Shown piece after piece: positions 7,406 to 13,216 of a DNA stretch of 13,216 bases. The stretch lies in contig DHSO01000051.1 in assembly GCA_002410505.1 (NCBI GenBank), forward strand, positions 1 to 13,216, in the 5' to 3' direction. Below the pieces are notes generated by a model. It worked only from the letters and a program-made list of their open reading frames with translations, was not told where the DNA came from and made no database searches. The translations under genes were made by a program, and so were the position numbers. Each line of letters starts with the position of its first letter. The first letter of the stretch is position 1. Source of the DNA: Cloacimonetes bacterium UBA5284. Its GTDB lineage: Bacteria > Cloacimonadota > Cloacimonadia > Cloacimonadales > Cloacimonadaceae.

Positions 7406-9397
7406 CTATTTAATCAAGAGCATTTTGTGCTTCGAGCTCATGCCTCCACTTATCACACGCAAGTAGTATACTCCGCTGGAGCAGGCTCTGCCGTGATCAT
7501 CTTTGGCGTCCCAATCAATTGCATGGATTCTGCCGGTATACACTTCATCTGCCAGGCTACGCACTTTTTGTCCCTTTATGTTATAAATATCCAGCTTCAC
7601 AGGAGCAGATTTTTCCAATTCAAGCATTATCTTTGTGGATCCTGAGAATGGATTGGGATAGTTATTCAGCTTGGGGACAGAAGTGATCTGCTCATCTTCA
7701 ACCGCGATATAGCTGAGGTTTGCCAGCGCAGTCCGGCTCTCAAGATACACTTCTTCAGGAGAGTAATAGACTGCGGCAATTTTGATCTCATAATAGGTCG
7801 TCGGATTCATTCCGCTCAGATTGTAGCTGCGGCTCTCTGGTGGCAATTCGATGATGTTCCACTGGGTGGCGGGCTGACCATATTCTTTCCACGTCACTTC
7901 AAAATGATGGGGGTTGATCATGGAAAACCAGTTCAAAACGAAGGTGTCCGGAGCCTGGTTCTCAATGGTATTCAAGTATGGTATCGCAGTGAGGTCTGCA
8001 TCGGGATCCACATAGAATGCTGTGTCGATAAAGTCTTCGATTGCCAAAGACTGAGTCTTCAATTCATCTATGGAAGTGCCCACGAAGTAGATTACATAAA
8101 ACTCAATGGATTCATGAGCTGCCAGTGACAGGCGATTAAGGTAATTGCCCTGGCTATCGGTTGCATCATATTCCGGTGTACCGGGTTGTGCTCCATACAT
8201 TGTGTTCAACACTCTGGTATCATTGGGCGTAGGTTGCTCATATTCATATACTTCGTCCGATAATGGTCGCAGAGGGGCGAATTTTGACGGATCGGGATTG
8301 CTTCCGGTTGCCAACCAGTATTTTTCGTTTGATGTAATCAAGGATGGAAAGTGATCATGCACATCAGTATCATCGGGGCCGCTTCCTACCCTCCAATACC
8401 AAGCTTGATTATTTATATATGGTAGATTCGGGATGTATACTTTGGAGGCGATATGGTAGGGAATTTCAAAAGAACCATCTTCGGCATCCCTGCTATACGC
8501 AAATTCATAGCCATCTCCTTTCACAAAGCCACTTTTATCGTCTGCAGCAATACCGCTGACCAGGGTTGCCGGCCCAATATCTGCGTCAAAGTAATGGGAA
8601 ATCGCAAGATCCTCTATACTATCATCTTCATTGCAATTGTATATGCTGTGTTTCTGAACCAGAATGTTGTGATAATTCTGAATCGGCCAGCTGTAGCTTT
8701 CCTGGTGTATCGCCAATCCCAAGGGATAATGACTGCTGGCATTGTTACTTGCACCCCAGTCTCTGTCTCCTTCAACGCCAAAAGGGCAATAGTCATAGAA
8801 ATAGGCGCTTTGAGTGAGAAAGCCGGGGGTTTCAAAGTTTCCATCCTGGGGAATGGAGAAGCAGAAAGTTTCACTGTTGAAGGGATCAAAAGGAATGGGT
8901 GCGGGAGTTCCAAAGATGCTTTCCAGGACCCTGTCATTTTCACTGTAATACTGGGCGTTGGGTACGATGGAAGCCAGTTCATTCTCGTTTAAGGGATTAT
9001 ATGCCGGGAGCAATTCGTACAAATCGCTATCCCCATCCGCTCCGGCCGATGTGAGACTGTCAATAACTGCTACCAAACCAGGGTTCCATAAATGATGATC
9101 TGCTGTTACATAGTCTGTACTGTTTTGCGGGGGATAATGTAGCCAATATAACTGATTGCCCTGATCGTCCTTGCGGGATTTCTTTCCTGATACCCAGATT
9201 GTGCCCCGATATAACAGCGAGTTGTTCTCTAAGTATTTCATATCGGATATGGTTGCATAGTTACTTAAGTTGAACGAAAAAATACCGTTGTGCTGTGGAG
9301 CATCGTCGGCCATGCGATTCGGGTGGCTTCCCTGCAGGGACAAGGCCCATGCCGAAAGTGAAACAAACATAAGGATTACACAAATAAAGCGTTTCAT
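7406..9397 (-). CDS. Secreted protein with fibronectin-III-like region and T9SS type-A/FlgD-like C-terminal tail (663 aa)
   Basis: Exported protein, function unknown. The signal peptide is residues 1-18 (MKRFICVILMFVSLSAWA). The large middle part (20-480) is rich in aromatic, Asp and Asn residues and matches nothing I recognise. A fibronectin-III-like segment lies at about 486-567, with FEVTWKEYG and a YYEIKIAAVYY strand. The tail from about 578 begins NNYPNPFSGSTKI, continues LDIYNIKGQKVRSL, then DWDAKDDHGR, SGVYYLRV and a basic end. This is the type-A sorting/FlgD Ig-like pattern that sends proteins through the type IX system or anchors them at the surface. The ATG has a GGGGAGGAGA purine run just upstream and overlaps the previous stop (TAATG), so translation is probably coupled to the lipoprotein gene. 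Confidence 0.85.
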   Translation of the reverse strand: MKRFICVILMFVSLSAWALSLQGSHPNRMADDAPQHNGIFSFNLSNYATISDMKYLENNSLLYRGTIWVSGKKSRKDDQGNQLYWLHYPPQNSTDYVTADHHLWNPGLVAVIDSLTSAGADGDSDLYELLPAYNPLNENELASIVPNAQYYSENDRVLESIFGTPAPIPFDPFNSETFCFSIPQDGNFETPGFLTQSAYFYDYCPFGVEGDRDWGASNNASSHYPLGLAIHQESYSWPIQNYHNILVQKHSIYNCNEDDSIEDLAISHYFDADIGPATLVSGIAADDKSGFVKGDGYEFAYSRDAEDGSFEIPYHIASKVYIPNLPYINNQAWYWRVGSGPDDTDVHDHFPSLITSNEKYWLATGSNPDPSKFAPLRPLSDEVYEYEQPTPNDTRVLNTMYGAQPGTPEYDATDSQGNYLNRLSLAAHESIEFYVIYFVGTSIDELKTQSLAIEDFIDTAFYVDPDADLTAIPYLNTIENQAPDTFVLNWFSMINPHHFEVTWKEYGQPATQWNIIELPPESRSYNLSGMNPTTYYEIKIAAVYYSPEEVYLESRTALANLSYIAVEDEQITSVPKLNNYPNPFSGSTKIMLELEKSAPVKLDIYNIKGQKVRSLADEVYTGRIHAIDWDAKDDHGRACSSGVYYLRVISGGMSSKHKMLLIK

Positions 9398-11511
9398 TAT
9401 CTCCTCCCCTGGGCATACTGCCCGGCTCGAAAATCTTCAAATACCATGGCCAGCGCGCTAGATACTGTATCCGAATCCATATATGACAGTGGAAATCCAA
9501 AAACCGCAACCGAAGAGTGCCCACTATTGTATCGGTAAGCCACATACTTCGAGCTGAAATAGTCATATTGTTCTTGAGTTGGTGGGAAGTTTTCATAGTC
9601 CACAGGCTTGCATCCGCAAGAGTATATCCAATCCAGGTTCAAAGCCGGATCAAAGAGTGTGATAGAGGATAGACCCTCTCTGAATTCGACTATGGGATTG
9701 AAAGCAGTATCCAGATTAAGCGGGATATCCACAAATTCTTGAAGACCCTGTGCTTCAATGAAGTACGCATTCAGAATCGGGCTTGCGCCCATGCTCTCCA
9801 GCAGATTGATATTGTTTATTCCTAGTTGTTCACTGGCAAAATTAACTGCTTCCATCTCCACATAGCTGCTTATCAAATGGTGTGTGCCGCTTAAAATCAG
9901 ATTTCCCATATTGTTCAGATAGATGTTCAGCGCGTCCAGATGATCAACAAAATTGGGATTTTGAGTAGGGTTGTCGGCATGTATCAATACGGCCTCGTAG
10001 TTCATAAAAGCAACTGCCGAAATCACCTGATCACTGTCCACTGTAAGCACCGGCTCAAAGTTGTTTGGTACTACTGTATCGTAGAAGTTGTCTACGATTC
10101 CGTCCGGAGACACGCTAGAATTATGGGTGTCGTCATCCACAATCAGTATTCCGTCACGCGCTTGTGGGCTTATAAGGTGTGCCAGATTGAATTCATATCT
10201 GCAAATGTCACTTAACTCACCCTGCAAATCTTCCACCATCACTTCAAACAAGTGACTGCCATCATCCAGATTTTCAAAGATGTGACTTCGGCTCAGTTTG
10301 TTCAGATTTATTATCCTCAGCCAGGTGTTTCCATATGGGTCATCACGAAATTCAGGGCCAAAATAACAATCTTGTATTGGAAAAGGGTCACCATCAAAGC
10401 GCAACCAGAAGGCAACGATGCGGCTACCGTAATCTATATTATTCTCATTCAGGACAATATTGGCTTCCCAGCCATCCAGAGGATTATTCGTAACATAGTG
10501 GCCTTGAAGAATGCCATACTGTCCATTGTATCCCCAGTTGATATGTAGCTTGAAATCCGTAGAATTGATTGCTTCATGGACTCCGTCAACATTCCACAAT
10601 TGGCGGGGGTAACCATGGCTGTTTGCCGGTAGAGGGGGATTATCATAAGAAGTCCAGGAGCTATAGTGATAGCTGCCCAGTCCTATGGTCGTTTGTGGGT
10701 AAACCATGGCCACGGGCCGAAATCCAGCTACAACTCTGAAGATAAAAGATCCCGCGTCCTGCTGCTCTATCCCTGCTCTACTTACCACATAGTATTCAAA
10801 CTCCGTGTAAGAATTGTCTTCATTTACTATCAGAGCCGGCGCAGAGTATTGGGATAGATGTATTTTTCTGATATCTGGGCATTCAATGGAATTGAACCAA
10901 TTGCCTTCTGACACCACATTTTGGTTGGAATCGAGTTGATTGATGCGATACATAAAATGGTGAGCATAATTGCCGTCCACAAATATATCGCCGATTTGCT
11001 CCAGCAGGATAAACTCAATCCCGCTAGAATAAGTGCCGCCATAATCGGTTGGGCTGGTCAAAGTACTGCCAATGAAGCGATTGCTTTTAAATGCTGAAGA
11101 CAGTTCCTCGATGTGTGCATCCGGATATTTCACCCGGGTGCTTACGGAACAGACCAGATTTGCTAAACTACCATTAACTGAATCGAAATCGATGGAGATC
11201 TGGGCTTTTTCGGTCCAGATGTCTCCTCCGGGCCACAGTATCCACCCGGCATCATCGGTATGAAAACCCGGCAGTACTCCCTCTTGGAGCGTATTGATCC
11301 GATAGGCATAAGAGTAGATTTCCGGACTTGGTGATTCCAACGAGATAAATTGTCTGAATCTGAAATTTCCATCATCCAGATCGATTTTCTCTTCCGCAAA
11401 AACTAGATTGGGTGTCTCGGTTGTTACCGGGCCTACAGTTCTCCGGCTGTCACAGGAAATGAACAAAAACAACGGGACCAGTAATACCAACAGTCGCTCA
11501 AGCTTGCTCAT
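9397..11511 (-). CDS. Large lipoprotein of unknown function (704 aa)
   Basis: The N-terminus is a lipoprotein signal: SKLER, a hydrophobic run, then FISC with the lipidated Cys at 20. The protein is therefore expected to sit in a membrane facing the periplasm or the outside. Residues 25-450 are beta-rich and probably hold Ig-like domains. The region from about 453 begins with ILIVDDD (455-461). It continues with YEAVLIHADN and NLILSG, and closes with VAVFGFPLSYM (667-677). This resembles the alpha/beta glutamine-amidotransferase-like or ThuA-like modules seen in FCB surface proteins; no Cys-His-Glu active site is evident, so that link is tentative. The ATG has AAGGAG 5 nt upstream. It is first of two genes in an operon, and its stop overlaps the next start by one base, suggesting the two surface proteins work together. 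Confidence 0.85.
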   Translation of the reverse strand: MSKLERLLVLLVPLFLFISCDSRRTVGPVTTETPNLVFAEEKIDLDDGNFRFRQFISLESPSPEIYSYAYRINTLQEGVLPGFHTDDAGWILWPGGDIWTEKAQISIDFDSVNGSLANLVCSVSTRVKYPDAHIEELSSAFKSNRFIGSTLTSPTDYGGTYSSGIEFILLEQIGDIFVDGNYAHHFMYRINQLDSNQNVVSEGNWFNSIECPDIRKIHLSQYSAPALIVNEDNSYTEFEYYVVSRAGIEQQDAGSFIFRVVAGFRPVAMVYPQTTIGLGSYHYSSWTSYDNPPLPANSHGYPRQLWNVDGVHEAINSTDFKLHINWGYNGQYGILQGHYVTNNPLDGWEANIVLNENNIDYGSRIVAFWLRFDGDPFPIQDCYFGPEFRDDPYGNTWLRIINLNKLSRSHIFENLDDGSHLFEVMVEDLQGELSDICRYEFNLAHLISPQARDGILIVDDDTHNSSVSPDGIVDNFYDTVVPNNFEPVLTVDSDQVISAVAFMNYEAVLIHADNPTQNPNFVDHLDALNIYLNNMGNLILSGTHHLISSYVEMEAVNFASEQLGINNINLLESMGASPILNAYFIEAQGLQEFVDIPLNLDTAFNPIVEFREGLSSITLFDPALNLDWIYSCGCKPVDYENFPPTQEQYDYFSSKYVAYRYNSGHSSVAVFGFPLSYMDSDTVSSALAMVFEDFRAGQYAQGRR

Positions 11512-11540
11512 AGTATCTCCTTAATAATTGGAACAATTTG

Positions 11541-11570
11541 CTTATATTCAAGCATGATATTTTATGTCAA
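11541..11570 (-). promoter_or_regulatory. Sigma70-type promoter for the lipoprotein/T9SS-cargo operon
   Basis: TTGACA (11570-11565) and TATAAG (11546-11541, five of six matches) are separated by 18 bp. The predicted start near 11534 gives a leader of roughly 23 nt containing the AAGGAG RBS. The surrounding DNA is AT-rich. Confidence 0.6.
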
Positions 11571-11883
11571 GCACAATATTTATTTTCTCACTTTTCCCGT
11601 CGTGAAAACTATAATCGGTAGCGACTAGCCATAAGTGTTGATAAGGGTTCAGCCAAACTATGCGCTATATGGGGATAGCTAATTATATGGAGTCATGCTC
11701 GTAATCTGGTTTGAGATGAAGATAAGCGGGCTTTGCCAAAAAAATAAGCAGAGGCGCATTCCCTGGGCGTACAATCATCCGGGTCCCTTCAAAAGGGAAC
11801 TTAAGAGCAAAATAATGTATCAAGAGCTATTTTGCGGGCAAGGCAAAAAGCCGAAGCGTACAGATCTTTTCAGATAAGGGTTT
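11571..11883. other. Gene-free spacer downstream of aqpZ
   Basis: No credible gene. A 60-codon plus frame at 11695-11877 has GGAG only 2 nt from its ATG and no coding character. There is a small hairpin at 11784-11798 (TCCCTT/AAGGGA, 3-nt loop). A 7-bp inverted repeat GATAAGG/CCTTATC (11873-11879, 11889-11895) straddles the aqpZ stop. Neither has a following U-tract on the minus strand, so I find no strong aqpZ terminator. The right end of the lipoprotein promoter adjoins this stretch. Confidence 0.5.
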
Positions 11884-12576
11884 TTATGCCTTATCAGTGC
11901 TGCCCAGCAGACGATAGATCAGGCCTCCGCCAATGGCACCAATGATTGGGAATAGCCAAAACATCCACAATTGCCTCACAAATTTTCCTCCGGCAAAGAA
12001 GGCAACGGCAGTGCTGCGAGCCGGGTTCACAGAGGTATTTGTAACCGGGATGCTGATCAGGTGGATCAAAGTTAAGGCCAAACCAATGGCGATCGGAGCA
12101 AATCCGGCAGGAGCTTTTTTGTCTGTAGCACCCATGATCACCAGCAAAAACATGCCTGTCATCACCACTTCACAGATGAGACCGGGCAATACCCGATAGT
12201 TTTCCGGAGAAGCGCTTCCTACTCCGTTTGCAGCAAAATTCCCGTAAGCGTTAAATCCGGCTTTACCTGTCGCGATCACGTATATCAAAGCGCCCGCGAC
12301 AAATCCGCCCAAAACTTGGGCTATGATGTAGGGGATAAGATCCCTGGCCGAGAACCTGCCTCCTGCCCATAGTCCCAGCGATACCGCGGGATTCAGGTGG
12401 GCTCCGGAAATGTGACCAATGGCGTATGCCATAGTGAGAACAGTGAGACCAAAAGCCAGAGATACTCCGGCACGGCCAATCCATTGACCTGCCAGGATAG
12501 CTGATCCACAGCCCCCCAGCACAAGCCAAAAAGTACCGAAGAATTCGGCACCCATGCGTTTCGTGAGATTTGGCAT
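11884..12576 (-). CDS. aqpZ: Aquaporin Z, water channel (230 aa)
   Basis: Cytoplasmic-membrane channel for rapid, selective water flow. The sequence follows E. coli AqpZ almost block by block, including GTFWLVLGGCGSA, LAFGLTVLTMA, GLALTLIHLISIPVTNTSVN and a similar length (231 aa). Both NPA boxes are present (62-64 and 184-186). The aromatic/arginine filter is that of an orthodox water channel: F42, H172, T181, R187. I start at the second of two adjacent ATGs (12576), with AAGGAG 5 nt upstream. The ATG at 12579 would be only 2 nt from it. An in-frame ATG at 12651 would add 25 non-conserved residues over a leader hairpin and has no RBS. The gene is monocistronic on the minus strand. Confidence 0.95.
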   Translation of the reverse strand: MPNLTKRMGAEFFGTFWLVLGGCGSAILAGQWIGRAGVSLAFGLTVLTMAYAIGHISGAHLNPAVSLGLWAGGRFSARDLIPYIIAQVLGGFVAGALIYVIATGKAGFNAYGNFAANGVGSASPENYRVLPGLICEVVMTGMFLLVIMGATDKKAPAGFAPIAIGLALTLIHLISIPVTNTSVNPARSTAVAFFAGGKFVRQLWMFWLFPIIGAIGGGLIYRLLGSTDKA

Positions 12577-12581
12577 CATAA

Positions 12582-12587
12582 CTCCTT
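12582..12587 (-). promoter_or_regulatory. aqpZ: Ribosome binding site that fixes the aqpZ start
   Basis: AAGGAG on the minus strand is 5 nt before the ATG at 12576. It makes the 230-aa product, which matches AqpZ length, the expected one. The longer open frame from 12651 would span this site. Confidence 0.75.
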
Positions 12588-12602
12588 CGTGCATGAGATT
12601 GC

Positions 12603-12630
12603 TACCGATGGTATCATCTACCAATCGGTA
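12603..12630 (-). promoter_or_regulatory. Inverted repeat / hairpin in the aqpZ leader
   Basis: The arms TACCGATTGGTA and TACCATCGGTA (minus strand) pair over 11 bp with a single bulged base and a 5-nt loop. The element sits between the predicted transcript start (about 12655) and the RBS, ending about 15 nt before AAGGAG. It could be an operator dyad for a repressor, or an mRNA hairpin affecting translation or stability. The sequence alone does not decide. Confidence 0.5.
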
Positions 12631-12661
12631 CTTAAGAAAACTCATATTCACTTTGATAAGT

Positions 12662-12691
12662 ATACTAATAGATTATATCATTATTTGTCAA
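12662..12691 (-). promoter_or_regulatory. aqpZ: Promoter of aqpZ
   Basis: TTGACA (12691-12686) with TAGTAT (12667-12662) at 18-bp spacing. A perfect TATAAT also lies at 12677-12672, but it is too close to TTGACA (8 bp) and would need a different, weak -35. Either choice gives a leader of about 80-90 nt that contains the inverted repeat. Confidence 0.5.
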
Positions 12692-12896
12692 GTATTTCCT
12701 GTTCTTGTTCTCTCCAGCTTTATGAAACCTGATCGATCTTGATTTGGCCTCAATCCATCTTTCTTGGGTGTTTGGCGGTCCCCAGAAGCCGCCATTAGGG
12801 CTGTCTCTACAAGACCACTCCCCAGGCCAGCATATACATGATGGCACCAGGCCTTAGCCTCAAGCCGTGAGGGCGCTAAAGAGGAGAGAATCTTTG

Positions 12897-12955
12897 AGTG
12901 ACAGTGCAGTGTGAACAGTGGATCAGGGAGTGTGAGGGAGTGTAGTGAGTGAGTG
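12897..12955. repeat. AGTG-rich low-complexity tract
   Basis: The tetramer AGTG occurs nine times in 59 bp on the plus strand, in contexts GAGTG, CAGTG and TAGTG, ending in a short GTGAGTGAGTG run. It is not a strict tandem repeat. Confidence 0.7.
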
Positions 12956-12978
12956 TAGAAAGACCAAATTCCCAATCT

Positions 12979-13001
12979 CACTGTCAGCTCTGTAGACAGT
13001 G
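12979..13001. repeat. 7-bp perfect inverted repeat
   Basis: CACTGTC (12979-12985) and GACAGTG (12995-13001) flank a 9-nt loop. It directly abuts the 11-bp repeat array. The left arm plus one base could instead pair with TGACAGTG at 12899-12906. Confidence 0.6.
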
Positions 13002-13004
13002 TTA

Positions 13005-13064
13005 ATCAAGTGGTCATCAAGCGTTAATCAAGCGTTAATACTTAACGCTTGATTAACGCTTGAT
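13005..13064. repeat. Long perfect palindrome made of 11-bp units
   Basis: Two exact tandem copies of ATCAAGCGTTA (13016-13026, 13027-13037) are mirrored by two exact copies of its complement, TAACGCTTGAT (13043-13053, 13054-13064). The perfect arms are 23 bp (13016-13038 and 13042-13064) around a TAC loop. A degenerate unit ATCAAGTGGTC precedes at 13005-13015 (8 of 11 identities). No U-tract follows on either strand, so it is not a typical terminator. The 11-bp spacing is close to one helical turn, as for a protein-binding array. Confidence 0.9.
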
Positions 13065-13144
13065 AAAGAAGTGATGAACTGCCTGAATAGAGGGCGAAAT
13101 TGGGTGGTTTTGTGGTTCTGGAGAAGGCCGGGAAGGCCGGGAAG

Positions 13145-13171
13145 TTGACATAAAGCCGTTTTGGGTATAAA
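13145..13171 (+). promoter_or_regulatory. Possible promoter reading out of the window
   Basis: TTGACA (13145-13150) and TATAAA (13166-13171) are separated by 15 bp, shorter than usual. A transcript would start near 13178 and run into two hairpins before the window ends. No gene is visible downstream. Confidence 0.3.
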
Positions 13172-13173
13172 GT

Positions 13174-13216
13174 AGGGACGCCGTAGCGCCCAATGTGGGT
13201 GCGGCTTTCAGCCGCA
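13174..13216. repeat. Two adjacent hairpins at the window edge
   Basis: GGGACGC/GCGCCC (13174-13190) forms a six-pair stem with one bulged A. TGCGGCT/AGCCGCA (13200-13206, 13210-13216) forms a perfect 7-bp stem with a TTC loop. The second arm ends exactly at the window end, so the element may continue. Confidence 0.55.

Larger units (their letters stand above)
12692..13216. other. Structured non-coding stretch at the right edge
   Basis: No convincing gene on either strand. Minus-strand open frames (12688-12981, 12665-12847) translate to low-complexity or unprotein-like sequence and lack an RBS. Inverted repeats follow one another here: GGCGG/CCGCC at 12774-12793, CCTCA/TGAGG at 12858-12872, CACTGTC/GACAGTG at 12979-13001, the long palindrome at 13016-13064, and hairpins at 13174-13190 and 13200-13216. 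A 9-bp tandem duplication AAGGCCGGG lies at 13124-13141. Confidence 0.55.

Noticed and set aside
11695..11877. 60-codon plus-strand open frame
   Set aside because: RBS too close (2 nt), no coding character, no homologous look; probably chance in a spacer.
12579..12651. N-terminal extension of AqpZ from an upstream in-frame ATG
   Set aside because: No RBS, not conserved with AqpZ, lies over the leader hairpin; the RBS at 12582-12587 and family length support the start at 12576.
12688..12981. 97-codon minus-strand open frame
   Set aside because: Its start lies in the spacer by the hairpin cluster, part of it is the translated AGTG tract (THSLHSLTLPDP-like), and there is no RBS or domain.
13016..13064. 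Intrinsic terminator
   Set aside because: Stem is strong but AT-containing with no following U-tract on either strand and no gene immediately upstream.

Overview
The window looks like chromosomal DNA of a Gram-negative bacterium of the Fibrobacterota-Chlorobiota-Bacteroidota (FCB) side of the tree. Two exported proteins carry the GWxTD-type domain. One exported protein ends in a YPNPF-led, FlgD-like tail of the type-A kind used by the type IX secretion system (T9SS). There is also a large lipoprotein of the type seen in these lineages. The style is close to what I know of Cloacimonadota, but that placement is inference from protein character, not from a marker gene. No rRNA, tRNA, CRISPR array, transposase or phage gene is visible.

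Left part (1-6038, all minus strand): a compact three-gene operon. dnaE (replicative DNA polymerase III alpha) is first, behind a TTGACA promoter. Two genes for small exported GWxTD-domain proteins follow. Each gene overlaps the next by 23 nt, provided the middle gene starts at a GTG with a good ribosome binding site (RBS). A hairpin plus U-rich tail at 36-68 probably ends the transcript. Between dnaE and the next gene lies about 670 bp without an intact gene. It holds a start-less stretch that reads like a protein C-terminus (6024-6227) and short degenerate repeats (6256-6400).

Middle (6603-11570): a plus-strand gene for an unrecognised four-helix membrane protein has its own promoter and RBS. 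It converges on a minus-strand two-gene operon coding for a 704-aa lipoprotein and a 663-aa secreted protein with a T9SS-like tail. These two genes are joined by a TAATG stop/start overlap. A strong bidirectional hairpin terminator (7370-7395) separates the convergent units.

Right part (11571-13216): aqpZ (orthodox water channel, minus strand) is preceded by a leader of roughly 80 nt containing a stable inverted repeat. The last ~520 bp has no credible gene but is rich in structure. The main item is a perfect 23-bp-arm inverted repeat built from tandem 11-bp units (13016-13064). An AGTG-rich tract, several smaller hairpins, and a possible promoter reading out of the window are also there.

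The genes do not form one pathway. The window combines housekeeping replication, osmotic/water permeability and cell-surface proteins of unknown role. The best candidates for something undescribed are the 11-bp palindromic array near the right edge, the co-operonic linkage of dnaE to two GWxTD proteins, and the lipoprotein/T9SS-cargo pair.
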